The notes under the pieces are model-generated. The model saw only the letters and a list, made by a program, of their open reading frames with translations, was not told where the DNA came from and ran no database searches. A DNA stretch of 64,000 nucleotides from Amphritea opalescens (GTDB taxonomy: Bacteria; Pseudomonadota; Gammaproteobacteria; Pseudomonadales; Balneatricaceae). The stretch spans positions 1 to 64,000 of the forward strand of contig NZ_RQXW01000022.1 in the NCBI RefSeq assembly GCF_003957515.1. Direction: 5' to 3'. The number at the start of each line of letters is the position of its first letter. Positions within the stretch are counted from its first letter, which is position 1. Positions 15,266 through 23,864 of the stretch are shown in pieces. The position numbers and the translations under genes were made by a program.

Positions 15266-16489
15266 ATGTCCTCAGACATGTCGAGTTCAGGCCACAAGCC
15301 TGATGGCTCAGCCAAAGAAAAAGCACCGCCGGTGAGTCAGCCAAAATTCTGGAACGATCCGAAAAAGCGATCGTTACTGTTTCAGGTGCTGTTATTGTCG
15401 GTCTTGGGTTTTGTCTTTTACACCATAATAGACAACACGCTGACCAATCTTGAACAACGTGGTATTACGACAGGCTTTGATTTCTTAACCCGTGAAGCCG
15501 GTTTTGGTATTGCCATGAGTCTTATTGATTATACGGAAGCGTCTAGCTACGGTATGACCTTTATTGTCGGCCTGCTCAATACCATACTGATTGCAGTAAT
15601 GGGTATTATTGCGGCGACGATTCTTGGCTTTATTCTGGGTGTTGCGCGGTTATCGGATAACTGGTTAGTCGCTAAGTTCTCTGCGCTTTACATCGAAATT
15701 TTTCGTAATATTCCTCTGCTGCTGCAGATCTTCTTCTGGTACTACGCGGTACTGCGAACACTGCCTCAGCCACGTCAAAGTATTGAGTTTTTAGGTTCCT
15801 TTATTAATAACCGGGGTTTTATTTTTCCTGCGCCGGTGCCTGAAGAGGGTTTTGGTCTTGTGACCGTTGGCTTTTTTGCGGCGATTGCGGCCAGTTGGCT
15901 AATTGCCCGTTGGGCGAAAAAACGCCAGGAGCTAACGGGACAGCAGTTTCCGGTGGCGCTGACGACCATCGGGCTGGTTATCGGAGTGCCTCTGGTACTG
16001 TTCCTGTTTAGTGGCATGCCACTAGGGTTGGATCATCCAGAGCTGAAAGGTTTTAACTTTAAAGGTGGTATCACCGTGATACCCGAGCTAATCGCTCTTT
16101 GGTTGGCGCTGAGTATCTATACCGCAGCCTTTATTGCCGAAACGGTTCGTGCCGGTATTCTGGCGGTTTCCCATGGCCAAACGGAAGCGGCTACGGCGCT
16201 GGGTATGTCGAAAGCGAAAACCCTGCGTTTGATCGTGATTCCACAAGCGTTGCGGGTGGTGATTCCACCGCTGACCAGCCAATACCTTAACCTGACGAAG
16301 AACTCCTCCTTGGCGACCGCGATCGGCTATCCCGATCTAGTGAACGTCTTTGCGGGGACAACCCTGAATCAGACAGGGCAGGCCATTGAGGTGATCTCCA
16401 TGACCATGGCGGTCTATTTGGCGCTCAGCTTGATGACCTCATTCTTTATGAACTGGTATAACGCCAGAATTCAGTTGTCGGAACGTTAG
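15266..16489 (+). CDS. aapQ: amino-acid ABC transporter permease (AapQ/BztB type)
   Basis: A 407-aa inner membrane permease. Membrane spans are at about 45-65, 95-125, and several more to the C-terminus; the permease signature EAATALGMSKAKTLRLIVIPQA, split here as EAATALGMSK and LRLIVIPQALRVVIPP, contacts the ATPase. A long loop in the middle (residues about 170-260) is typical of AapQ/BztB. TGGAG at 15255-15259 supports the ATG at 15266 over the TTG at 15254. It works as a pair with the downstream AapM-type permease. Confidence 0.92.
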   Translation: MSSDMSSSGHKPDGSAKEKAPPVSQPKFWNDPKKRSLLFQVLLLSVLGFVFYTIIDNTLTNLEQRGITTGFDFLTREAGFGIAMSLIDYTEASSYGMTFIVGLLNTILIAVMGIIAATILGFILGVARLSDNWLVAKFSALYIEIFRNIPLLLQIFFWYYAVLRTLPQPRQSIEFLGSFINNRGFIFPAPVPEEGFGLVTVGFFAAIAASWLIARWAKKRQELTGQQFPVALTTIGLVIGVPLVLFLFSGMPLGLDHPELKGFNFKGGITVIPELIALWLALSIYTAAFIAETVRAGILAVSHGQTEAATALGMSKAKTLRLIVIPQALRVVIPPLTSQYLNLTKNSSLATAIGYPDLVNVFAGTTLNQTGQAIEVISMTMAVYLALSLMTSFFMNWYNARIQLSER

Positions 16490-16500
16490 GAGGGGATGCT

Positions 16501-17601
16501 ATGAAATACGAACTACAACCCACGTTGCCCCCACCGGCGAACATGATTGGTGTGATTGGCTGGCTGCGGAAAAACCTATTTAACGGTCCGGTGAATTCGA
16601 TCGCAACGATCGTGGTCGGCTACTTTCTGATCAGTTTTTTGGTGCCCACGATTCAGTGGATCTTTATTGATGCCGATTGGGTCGGCGATAGCCGTGATGC
16701 CTGTACCAGCGGTGGCGCCTGCTGGGTGTTTATTGCCAATCGATTGGATCAGTTTCTCTATGGGTTTTACCCAGAAGCAGAACATTGGCGGGTGCAGATA
16801 GCCTTTATTATTTTAATTGGCTCAATCATCTGGCTGGTACTACCTAAGACACCGAAGAAAGGAATTGTCGCCGCACTGCTGCTGGTGGCTTATCCTGTCG
16901 TCGCGTTCATCCTCTTATACGGTAATTCCTTTGGCCTGCCTCAGGTGGAAACCCACCTGTGGGGTGGTCTTACGCTGACGCTGGTATTAGCCGTTGTTGG
17001 TATTGTGGCTTCACTACCCTTGGGTATCGTACTGGCATTAGGACGGCAATCGGAGATGCCGATCGTGCGTTCGGTGTGTGTCACCTTTATCGAAATCTGG
17101 CGGGGTGTTCCGCTGATCACGGTGCTATTTATGGCGTCGGTAATGTTGCCACTGTTCTTTCCGGAAGGCATGAGCTTTGACAAGCTGCTCAGGGCGCTCA
17201 TCGGTATTACCCTATTCCAGTCTGCCTATATGGCGGAAGTGATCAGGGGTGGACTGCAGGCGATTCCTAAGGGGCAGTATGAAGCGGCGGATGCGCTAGG
17301 GCTCGGTTATTGGCAGAAGATGATTTTGATCATCATGCCGCAGGCATTGAAACTAATGATACCGGGTATCGTTAATACCTTTATCGCGCTGTTCAAGGAT
17401 ACCAGCTTAGTGCTGATTATCGGTTTGTTTGATGTGTTGGCGATTGGTCAGGCGGCAAACCAAGATCCTAAATGGATTGGTTATTCCACCGAGAGTTATT
17501 TATTTGTTGCCCTGTTGTTCTGGGTGTTCTGTTTCAGTATGTCGCGTTATTCGCAGCATCTGGAAAAAGCATTAAATACCGGCCATGGCAACCGTGCCTG
17601 A
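16501..17601 (+). CDS. aapM: amino-acid ABC transporter permease (AapM/BztC type)
   Basis: A 366-aa inner membrane permease and partner of the gene 11 bp upstream. It has the long N-terminal part of this type, with a first span near residue 35 and a Cys-containing loop (RDACTSGGACWVF), then the transport core with FIEIWRGVPLITVLFMASV and the EAADALGLGYWQKM ATPase-contact loop. GGAGGGG before the ATG is a good ribosome site. Same operon as the binding protein, first permease and ATPase. Confidence 0.92.
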   Translation: MKYELQPTLPPPANMIGVIGWLRKNLFNGPVNSIATIVVGYFLISFLVPTIQWIFIDADWVGDSRDACTSGGACWVFIANRLDQFLYGFYPEAEHWRVQIAFIILIGSIIWLVLPKTPKKGIVAALLLVAYPVVAFILLYGNSFGLPQVETHLWGGLTLTLVLAVVGIVASLPLGIVLALGRQSEMPIVRSVCVTFIEIWRGVPLITVLFMASVMLPLFFPEGMSFDKLLRALIGITLFQSAYMAEVIRGGLQAIPKGQYEAADALGLGYWQKMILIIMPQALKLMIPGIVNTFIALFKDTSLVLIIGLFDVLAIGQAANQDPKWIGYSTESYLFVALLFWVFCFSMSRYSQHLEKALNTGHGNRA

Positions 17602-17619
17602 TTACAGAGAGATTTTGAT

Positions 17620-18378
17620 ATGAGCCATTCACAAGCGACTGATAAAATGATGGTGGAATTGCGTAACCTGAACAAATGGTACGGCGAATTTCATGTGTTG
17701 AAAAATATTAATCTGGAAGTTAAGCAGGGCGAAAAAATTGTTATCTGTGGCCCATCGGGCTCCGGTAAATCAACGATGATTCGCTGTATTAACCATCTGG
17801 AAGAGCATCAGAAGGGCGATATCATCGTTAATGATATTCCCCTTAATGAAGATATTAAAAACATCGAAGCGATCCGTAAGGAAGTGGGGATGGTGTTTCA
17901 GCACTTTAATCTATTCCCTCACCTGACGGTGTTAGAAAACTGTGTTCTCGCTCCGATCTGGGTGAAAAAGATGCCCCGTAAGGAAGCTGAAGCTCAAGCG
18001 ATGGAGCTGCTTGAACGGGTTAAAATCCCCGATCAGGCACTCAAGTACCCTGGCCAGCTCTCCGGTGGACAACAGCAGCGGGTGGCGATTGCCCGCTCAC
18101 TCTGCATGAACCCCGACGTAATGCTTTTCGATGAACCAACCTCGGCACTCGACCCAGAGATGATCAAAGAGGTGCTCGACGTTATGATTGAGCTGGCTAC
18201 CGAAGGGATGACCATGCTGTGTGTGACCCACGAGATGGGTTTCGCTAAGACCGTGGCCGACCGGGTGATCTTTATGGATGGTGGGCAGATTGTTGAAGAG
18301 AACGAGCCCCATGAGTTCTTTAACAATCCGCAGCATGAGCGGACGCAATTGTTCCTGAGTCAGATTTTGCAGCATTAA
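17620..18378 (+). CDS. aapP: amino-acid ABC transporter ATP-binding protein (AapP/BztD type)
   Basis: A 252-aa cytoplasmic ATPase that drives the transporter. Walker [11 protein letters not shown]-loop [12 protein letters not shown], signature [13 protein letters not shown], Walker [15 protein letters not shown] and the switch His in CVTHEMGF are all present. Length is normal for the GlnQ/AapP group. The gene is 18 bp downstream of the second permease and is the last of the operon, closed by a strong terminator. Confidence 0.95.
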   Translation: MSHSQATDKMMVELRNLNKWYGEFHVLKNINLEVKQGEKIVICGPSGSGKSTMIRCINHLEEHQKGDIIVNDIPLNEDIKNIEAIRKEVGMVFQHFNLFPHLTVLENCVLAPIWVKKMPRKEAEAQAMELLERVKIPDQALKYPGQLSGGQQQRVAIARSLCMNPDVMLFDEPTSALDPEMIKEVLDVMIELATEGMTMLCVTHEMGFAKTVADRVIFMDGGQIVEENEPHEFFNNPQHERTQLFLSQILQH

Positions 18379-18402
18379 GCCGCATCCTTAAATAAACGCA
18401 TT

Positions 18403-18428
18403 AAAAAACCGCCGTTGGGCGGTTTTTT
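18403..18428. terminator. terminator of the amino-acid transporter operon
   Basis: AAAAAACCGCC-GTTG-GGCGGTTTTTT, symmetric, so it can act in both directions. Confidence 0.93.
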
Positions 18429-18447
18429 ATTGGATCGACATAAAGTG

Positions 18448-18479
18448 CTGGGAGTCGATCGGTGCGGTCGCGCTCCCAG
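18448..18479 (-). terminator. hairpin behind the first EF-hand gene
   Basis: CTGGGAG (18448-18454) pairs with CTCCCAG (18473-18479) around an 18-nt loop, just beyond the stop of the 18488 gene on the minus strand. The T tract on that strand is short. Confidence 0.4.
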
Positions 18480-18487
18480 TCTGTGGT

Positions 18488-18712
18488 TCACTTGATAGAA
18501 GCTTCTGTGTATTCAAGCTCATCCAGCTGACCATCTTTGTTAACATCAGCGGCTTCAAACATCTCTGTTAGCCCTTCGATGTTTTTTGCTTCTTCTTGGC
18601 TAACAAAGCCATCACCGTTGGCATCAGCCAGGTTAAATTCAGGCAGATCAACGGCGAATGCTGCTGCAGATACAGAAGTCAGGGCGATGGCACATAGGGT
18701 TTTGATGTTCAT
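18488..18712 (-). CDS. small secreted EF-hand protein, copy 1
   Basis: A 74-aa protein with a signal peptide over residues 1-20 (ending AFA before VD) and two EF-hand calcium loops: D30-E41 (DANGDGFVSQEE) and D56-E67 (DVNKDGQLDELE), each with the usual Asp/Asn, Gly and final Glu. It should be a periplasmic or secreted calcium-binding protein; the function is unknown. AGGAG lies before the ATG on the minus strand. It is the most divergent of three tandem copies, its C-terminus ASIK differing from ITLG in the others. Confidence 0.88.
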   Translation of the reverse strand: MNIKTLCAIALTSVSAAAFAVDLPEFNLADANGDGFVSQEEAKNIEGLTEMFEAADVNKDGQLDELEYTEASIK

Positions 18713-18751
18713 GGTGAAGCTCCTTGAGTTTTTAAGTTTGTCGTTCAGTTG

Positions 18752-18789
18752 GATTAATCCGTCAGGCTTATAAGTTACGCGGAATAATC
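18752..18789 (-). promoter_or_regulatory. conserved inverted repeat upstream of EF-hand copy 1
   Basis: GATTAATCCG (18752-18761) and CGGAATAATC (18780-18789) pair at 9 of 10 positions, 40-77 bp before the ATG. Present in all three copies. Confidence 0.4.
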
Positions 18790-18848
18790 ACTTTTTTATC
18801 TGGATACATGATGGGGTGATCAGCATGACTGAGACCCCAATCTTTGAA

Positions 18849-19073
18849 TCAACCGAGAGTGATTTCAGTGTATTCAGCGGTGTCTAATTGACCATCCTTG
18901 TTGATATCCGCGGCTTCGAAAATCTCAGCTAAACCCACAATATTTTGAGCTTCTTCCTGGCTGACAAAACCATCGGCATTTAGGTCGACAAGGTTGAACT
19001 CAGGCTTATCGACGGCGAATGCTGCTGCAGATACAGAAGTCAGGGCGATGGCACATAGAGTTTTGATATTCAT
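18849..19073 (-). CDS. small secreted EF-hand protein, copy 2
   Basis: A 74-aa protein with the same signal peptide as copy 1 (residues 1-20) and EF loops DLNADGFVSQEE and DINKDGQLDTAE. It differs from copy 3 at only a few residues (NIVGLAEIFEAADI against NAEGLAEVFEAADM). Own ribosome site and upstream inverted repeat, so it can be expressed alone. No terminator separates it from the neighbouring copies, so read-through is possible. Confidence 0.88.
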   Translation of the reverse strand: MNIKTLCAIALTSVSAAAFAVDKPEFNLVDLNADGFVSQEEAQNIVGLAEIFEAADINKDGQLDTAEYTEITLG

Positions 19074-19112
19074 GGTGAAGCTCCTAGAGTTTTTCAGTTT
19101 GTCGTTCCGTTG

Positions 19113-19150
19113 GATTAATCCGTCAGGCTCATAAGTTGCACGGAATAATC
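19113..19150 (-). promoter_or_regulatory. conserved inverted repeat upstream of EF-hand copy 2
   Basis: GATTAATCCG (19113-19122) and CGGAATAATC (19141-19150), same spacing as in copy 1. Confidence 0.4.
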
Positions 19151-19209
19151 ACTTTTTTATCTGGGTAAATGATAGGGTTATCAGCATGACTGAGCCCCCA
19201 ACCTTTGAA

Positions 19210-19434
19210 TCAACCGAGAGTGATTTCAGTGTATTCAGCGGTGTCTAGTTGACCATCCTTGTTCATATCCGCGGCTTCGAAAACCTCAGCTAAACCCTCA
19301 GCATTTTGAGCTTCTTCCTGGCTGACAAAACCATCGGCATTCAGGTCGACAAGGTTGAACTCAGGCTTATCGACAGCGAATGCTGCTGCAGAAACAGAAG
19401 TCAGGGCGATGGCGCATAGGGTTTTGATGTTCAT
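19210..19434 (-). CDS. small secreted EF-hand protein, copy 3
   Basis: A 74-aa protein with signal peptide (residues 1-20) and two EF-hand loops, DLNADGFVSQEE and DMNKDGQLDTAE. It is the first copy in the direction of transcription. The loops keep all oxygen-donor positions, so calcium binding is expected. The role could be calcium buffering or surface attachment, but nothing nearby decides this. Confidence 0.88.
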   Translation of the reverse strand: MNIKTLCAIALTSVSAAAFAVDKPEFNLVDLNADGFVSQEEAQNAEGLAEVFEAADMNKDGQLDTAEYTEITLG

Positions 19435-19882
19435 GGTTAAGCTCCTAGTTTATTTGCTTGAATTGATTAATCCGTCAGATCAAATAAGTTGATCGGAATA
19501 ACCCCTTAATAGCAGGTGCTGTGCCAAGTCTGATTAGTTCTTATAAATCAATAAGTTATTGTTGTTAATAAAGCGAAAGTGGAGTATTCCTGTCGCTATA
19601 GGCCAGCGATCTTGAAGAGTGTTTTCGTAACTATTTGATTTTATTGGTTTTTAACTGTCTGCAGATAGAGACCAAGAGGATATGAGTTATATAAGGACTT
19701 CGAGCTTCGGGGCCGCAGGCCGGGCTATAGTGGAGTTAAGCGTTACCCGTGTGCTGTAGGTTTGCCGGTATGGAGGAGAATATGAGTAGGGAAAGGGTCG
19801 GAGCAGGTTGACGGAGAACGTGATTAACCGAGCAGCTAATCACGTGTTGAGAAATATCAAAACGATGACGTATCGTCTTGTG
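19435..19882. other. intergenic region between EF-hand genes and WD40-like gene
   Basis: About 450 bp. It holds the leader of EF-hand copy 3 (degenerate inverted repeat at 19465-19503), a GC-rich patch near 19710-19730, a 13-codon reading frame near 19770 with a strong ribosome-site-like AGGAG, and a 9-bp hairpin ACGTGATTA/TAATCACGT (19818-19845) that could end the minus-strand gene at 19883. Longer frames on the plus strand here look like chance. Confidence 0.4.
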
Positions 19883-20863
19883 TTATTTCAGTTCGTTGAT
19901 GATGCCGTTAGATCCCATGGCGTAATATTGGCCGTTGCCAAAACTCACGGAGTAGACGCCGGTGCTGGTGGGCCCGTAGGGATCGCGTTTATGGATATTC
20001 CAGCTACGTAGTATTTCGCCACTGCTGGTGCTCCATAGCTGAACCGAGCCGGAGGCTGTGCCGGTGAGTAATTGGCTATTGTCGGGAGAGAAGCGGGCGG
20101 AGAGAAAGCTGAGTCGCTTACCAAATAGATCACTGTTATCCGACAGGGTGTGTAAGACCTTGCCGTCCTGCGTACTCCAGATAACCGCACGGTCTAGACT
20201 GCCGGCACTAAAGGCGAGCTGTTTATTGGGTGAGAGGGCGACAGTATCGACGATATTACCGAACTTGAGGCTGTGGATAACTTTGTTGCTCTGAACATCC
20301 CATAGCTGGGCGTTATAGGCGTCGTCACCGGTCAATGCGAGGAGCGCGTCATCGCTAAGGTCAACCGACTTGACCCGTGCCTCATGGCGGAAGGTCTGCA
20401 TGACGCCGCCCTGTTTGGCGTTGAAATAAACCGCCGTATGGTCGGCTAAGCCTAACAGTGCATAGTCACCATTAGGGGAGAGATCCATGGCGAGGATTTC
20501 AGCCGGTGAGCTCCAGAACCCTTCGGGTTGGCCGTTACTCAGGTTCCACAGGACGAGGTCTTGTTGCTCAGCGGTAGCGGCATATAACTCATCAGGGGAG
20601 AAAGCGCTGGCAGCAATTAAGCTATATTCGCCGGCTTGATGATTCCAGTTATACAGCCGTTCATGTTGTTTGACGTTCCATAAACTGCCGCCATGGGTGA
20701 ATGAGCCAACGGTTGCATAGGTTGACTGTGGCGATAGAGTGGCTGAATAGGCGCCTTGAATTGCGTATTCAACGTATTGGGCAGGATCATCGTTATTACT
20801 GCAGCCGGTCAGTAGGGTTGTGACCAGAAGGGCACAACCAACAACACGCAACCTGTTCTCCAT
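19883..20863 (-). CDS. WD40-repeat lipoprotein
   Basis: A 326-aa protein with a lipoprotein signal whose lipobox is LTGC (Cys at residue 21), followed by a beta-propeller made of about seven WD40-like repeats, recognisable by recurring LWN/LWD/IWS/LWS ends (DLVLWNLSNG, AQLWDVQSN, AVIWSTQDG, VQLWSTSSG). It would sit on a membrane facing the periplasm and probably bind other proteins. The partner is unknown. It lies 42 bp downstream of rsd on the same strand and may share its transcript. Confidence 0.85.
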   Translation of the reverse strand: MENRLRVVGCALLVTTLLTGCSNNDDPAQYVEYAIQGAYSATLSPQSTYATVGSFTHGGSLWNVKQHERLYNWNHQAGEYSLIAASAFSPDELYAATAEQQDLVLWNLSNGQPEGFWSSPAEILAMDLSPNGDYALLGLADHTAVYFNAKQGGVMQTFRHEARVKSVDLSDDALLALTGDDAYNAQLWDVQSNKVIHSLKFGNIVDTVALSPNKQLAFSAGSLDRAVIWSTQDGKVLHTLSDNSDLFGKRLSFLSARFSPDNSQLLTGTASGSVQLWSTSSGEILRSWNIHKRDPYGPTSTGVYSVSFGNGQYYAMGSNGIINELK

Positions 20864-20905
20864 AAAGTGTTCCTATCTATGCTCTCAATGCAGGGTGTGC
20901 CTGTC

Positions 20906-21388
20906 TTATACTTGGGGCTCGGCAAACACGCGTTCACGGTGAGCGATATGAAGAATCTCAATCATTTTATCTTCGAGGGCAAAACGTTCTTCCAGTGTTT
21001 CACCCAGTGATGACAGCTGACAAGTCAGTTCATACATCTGCTGCAGAGTGATCCCTTCAAAGTTGGAATAGAGATCATTGAAGTCGAGTGCGGCATCGGT
21101 ACTGTTCTGAATATTTGGGAACAGTGCTTGGGCCTTTTCGAGGCTGCCATCATTGAACTCGCTGCCCTGCTTCAATAGTTGTTCATACACTTCAAAATGG
21201 CCTGATGAGATATAGTCCATCATGAGTTGGCAGAACTCCTGAATTTTATCATTCAGTGCATCCTGAACATTTTGTTGCGGCAGAGAAACAAAAAAGCTGA
21301 TCAGTTTTTGACGTCCATCGAGCCAGTTATCAATAATGTCGCTCACACCTCCCCAGCGTTCCTGGGCATTACGGCATTTTTCTAGCAT
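20906..21388 (-). CDS. rsd: Rsd/AlgQ anti-sigma-70 regulator
   Basis: A 160-aa helical protein matching the Rsd/AlgQ family from the first residues (MLEKCRNAQERWGG, as in AlgQ), through FCQLMMDYISSGHFEVYEQLL to LGETLEERFALEDKMIEIL. Rsd binds the housekeeping sigma factor and frees core RNA polymerase for other sigma factors; AlgQ of P. aeruginosa also affects alginate and virulence genes. AGGAGG (minus strand) lies before the ATG. The WD40-like lipoprotein gene follows. Confidence 0.9.
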   Translation of the reverse strand: MLEKCRNAQERWGGVSDIIDNWLDGRQKLISFFVSLPQQNVQDALNDKIQEFCQLMMDYISSGHFEVYEQLLKQGSEFNDGSLEKAQALFPNIQNSTDAALDFNDLYSNFEGITLQQMYELTCQLSSLGETLEERFALEDKMIEILHIAHRERVFAEPQV

Positions 21389-21712
21389 AGCAGGCCTCCT
21401 TTAATGTTCAGCACTTGCAGTCTGAGTGCCTCAATACTAATCCTAACGCTGTGAAAGAGGCAATAGCCGAGCCCTTTTCACTCAGAGATAGCTAATCTTG
21501 ATCATGTGACACTGATATTTTTTGCTAAAGATGGTACAACAGGAGAATCTATCGGTCGGGTCTTACTTTGCTGTGGCGTATGCGACGGGATCGGCTGAAG
21601 GGGCAGAGGGATTGCTGTGAAGTGTCTCTTTGTGGGTTAACATTATGTTTTTATTTATTTCATTGTTTTCAGGTCAGAGTTGTTCTCTGATATCAGATAG
21701 GGAAACTTAAAC
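21389..21712. other. intergenic region between rsd and FliL-like gene
   Basis: 324 bp between divergent genes. A 29-codon frame (21531-21620) is the only open stretch and has no convincing ribosome site. Otherwise I see only AT-rich promoter-like sequence. Confidence 0.4.
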
Positions 21713-22111
21713 ATGCTGAAACGTTTTTTATTGGTACTGTTTTTAGGCGCAATGTTGCAGCCTGTTTGGGCGGCTGATGAACCATCAGCAGAGGATTACG
21801 TTAACTATATTGAGCTGAAGCCCTTCGTGGCTAACTTTGTTAGTCCGGGGATTCTGCGGTTTTTGAAGTGTGAGATTACGATCCAGGTGACCAGCGCTGC
21901 AGCTCACCATGCGGTCAATTACCATAAAGCTGAGATTCGTCACGAAATTTTGATGCTGTTAAGTTCGAAAGAGGAAGACCAATTAAAAACGGTTGATAAG
22001 CAGCATATTCTGGCTCAGGAAGCGTTAGAAAAGGTGCAGCAGGTTTTGTTAGCTGAGGAGGGCGAAGCCTATGTGGCCGACCTATTCTTTACCAGCTTTG
22101 TGTTGCAGTAG
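21713..22111 (+). CDS. secreted FliL-like protein
   Basis: A 132-aa protein with a cleavable signal peptide over about residues 1-20 (ending VWA before ADE). The rest fits the FliL family: an initial strand YIELKPFVANFV, a long helix with RHEILMLLSSKEEDQL, and the final helix/strand ending DLFFTSFVLQ. True FliL is held in the inner membrane by an N-terminal anchor at the flagellar motor; here the anchor looks cleavable and no flagellar genes are nearby. Pseudomonads carry a similar stand-alone gene. The function is unknown. Confidence 0.75.
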   Translation: MLKRFLLVLFLGAMLQPVWAADEPSAEDYVNYIELKPFVANFVSPGILRFLKCEITIQVTSAAAHHAVNYHKAEIRHEILMLLSSKEEDQLKTVDKQHILAQEALEKVQQVLLAEEGEAYVADLFFTSFVLQ

Positions 22112-22151
22112 CGCGCTGGTCTAAAGCGATTGAGCAGCTTGTTCATCTCAT

Positions 22152-22186
22152 AAAAAAGCCCTGCTGAGAATGCAGGGCTTTTTTTA
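22152..22186. terminator. bidirectional terminator, FliL-like gene/gshA
   Basis: AAAAAAGCCCTGC-TGAGAAT-GCAGGGCTTTTTTT between convergent genes. The GCAGGGCTTTTTT arm is the same as in the tRNA-Phe terminators. Confidence 0.92.
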
Positions 22187-22206
22187 TGCTTAAATCGACA
22201 TCCGGA

Positions 22207-23772
22207 TTACTGTGCGAGGTAGTTCGCTAAATAGGTGTCGAAGTCGATGGTATCGCTCATCTCGATTTGTTGTTGCTCGGCGATAGAGCTGAGCCCAAGA
22301 TTATCAAGATACTGTTGTTGCTCAGCATCGAGTCCTGTGCGGGTAATCGTTTCCCGATGTTGGCGGCTCTGTTGCAGAATAAAGGCTTCATAGCTCAGGC
22401 CTGAAGACTTCATCTGTTCGAGAATCTGTGCCGATGGTGTCAGGGCTGGATCATCGAGTTTAGCTTGCTGAGCATTGACCGCATCGGAGTAGCGGCTATC
22501 ACCGCTTACCTGATCGAGTACGGCTGCAGTTTTACGAATATCGCTCAGAATCTGCGAACCCCATTCCGGTACTGAGATGGGTTGATTATCCTTAGTCAGC
22601 ATTAAGCCCGGTGCTCTGCCTTGATTAACCACTAAATTGTTGTTCTGGTTAATCAGCTCGCATTCATGGTTGTCGACATCGCTAGGATCAGAGAGTAGAC
22701 AGGTGACGAGGAAGGCGTCGAGGAAGTCGGCCTGTTGCTGGTCGATACCGACAGGGAGCAGTGGGTTGATATCGGTGTTACGTACTTCGATATATTCAAC
22801 GCCACGCTCTAAGAGGGCATGCACCGGTTTTTCGCCGGATAGCGCTACCCGTTTTGGTCGAATATCGCTGTAATATTCATTTTCGATCTGCAGAACATTA
22901 TTGTTCAGCTGATTGTAGCCTTGCTCGGTTTTTACCCCGATCTTTTCATACGGTGGGTAAGTTGTATTAATGGCTTCGGTTAAGCTGTGAATATAGCTAT
23001 CAAGGTGGTTAAAACAGATGCTGAGGGCAGACTGTGCTTTGTTTGAATAGCCGAGGTCGCTCATACGCAGAGAGGTGGCGTAGGGGCGGTAGAGGGTTTC
23101 TTCGTCCCACTGTTCAAGGTCATGTTTGCGGCCGCGCATAAAGCTGGCAGACAGCGCCGGCGATGCGCCAAACAGATATAGCAATAACCACGATGAGCGG
23201 CGGAAGTTGCGGATCAGTTTGAAATAGCCGGATGAGCGAAAGGCTTGCAAGCTTTTCTGGCTGCCCTGAAGTTCACGTAGCACGGGCCAGAGTGATTCAG
23301 GCAGTGAAAAGTTGTAATGGATGCCCGCAATCGTTTGCATCATCTTGCCATAGCGATGCTCTAGGCCAACCCGATAAATATACTTTAGGCGGCCGACATT
23401 GGAGCTACCGAAACGGGCAATTTGAATCGCCTCTTCGTTGTCGATGTGGCAGGGCATGCTGGCATTCCACAACTCTTCATCGCCAAGGTGCTGATAGGCA
23501 TAAGCGTGTAGCTGCTGTAAGAACTCCAGGGCTTCGGCGGATTTTGGAAACGCCGGGGTGATGAATTCGAGTAATGCCTCCGAGTAATCGGTGGTGATAT
23601 GGCTATGGGTCAGGGCGGCGCCAAGCGAAGCCGGATGGCCTGTTTGGCTAATTGATCCATGGGCATCAGCCCGTAGGCCTTCCTTCTCGATACCATGAAG
23701 AATGCCGTCAAGTGCCAGAATCTGACCCTTTTCTATAATTAATTGCAGATTCTGTTCCAGTGCTTTTGACAC
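22207..23772 (-). CDS. gshA: glutamate-cysteine ligase
   Basis: The first enzyme of glutathione synthesis, joining glutamate and cysteine with ATP. 521 aa, close to E. coli GshA (518). Typical stretches are GIEKEGLRAD, ITTDYSEALLEFITP, YRVGLEHRYGKMMQTIAGIHYNFS (in two parts), RNFRRSSWLLLYLFGASPA and YIEVRNTDINP. The start is a GTG (23770-23772 on the plus strand reads CAC) with AAGG upstream. With the ggt gene 14 kb away the cell has both synthesis and external breakdown of glutathione. Confidence 0.96.
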   Translation of the reverse strand: MSKALEQNLQLIIEKGQILALDGILHGIEKEGLRADAHGSISQTGHPASLGAALTHSHITTDYSEALLEFITPAFPKSAEALEFLQQLHAYAYQHLGDEELWNASMPCHIDNEEAIQIARFGSSNVGRLKYIYRVGLEHRYGKMMQTIAGIHYNFSLPESLWPVLRELQGSQKSLQAFRSSGYFKLIRNFRRSSWLLLYLFGASPALSASFMRGRKHDLEQWDEETLYRPYATSLRMSDLGYSNKAQSALSICFNHLDSYIHSLTEAINTTYPPYEKIGVKTEQGYNQLNNNVLQIENEYYSDIRPKRVALSGEKPVHALLERGVEYIEVRNTDINPLLPVGIDQQQADFLDAFLVTCLLSDPSDVDNHECELINQNNNLVVNQGRAPGLMLTKDNQPISVPEWGSQILSDIRKTAAVLDQVSGDSRYSDAVNAQQAKLDDPALTPSAQILEQMKSSGLSYEAFILQQSRQHRETITRTGLDAEQQQYLDNLGLSSIAEQQQIEMSDTIDFDTYLANYLAQ

Positions 23773-23864
23773 AACCGGCTACCTTTTAGCGGAAAAAAGA
23801 GCGCTATTATAGCGCAGCATGCGCGAAACATAACCCTGTAAAAAAGGCGGAGATTTAAGGCCAT

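Larger units (their letters stand above)
18488..19500 (-). repeat. triplicated EF-hand gene unit, 361-bp period
   Basis: Three 74-codon genes have stops at 18488, 18849 and 19210 and starts at 18712, 19073 and 19434: exactly 361 bp apart both times. The upstream flanks are copied too, including the ribosome site and an inverted repeat, so each copy carries its own leader. Copies 2 and 3 are nearly identical and copy 1 has drifted most in the coding and downstream parts. This points to two duplication events, the second more recent. Confidence 0.9.

Noticed and set aside
21531..21620. 29-codon plus-strand frame between rsd and the FliL-like gene
   Set aside because: No convincing ribosome site and a length easily reached by chance; only conservation could rescue it.
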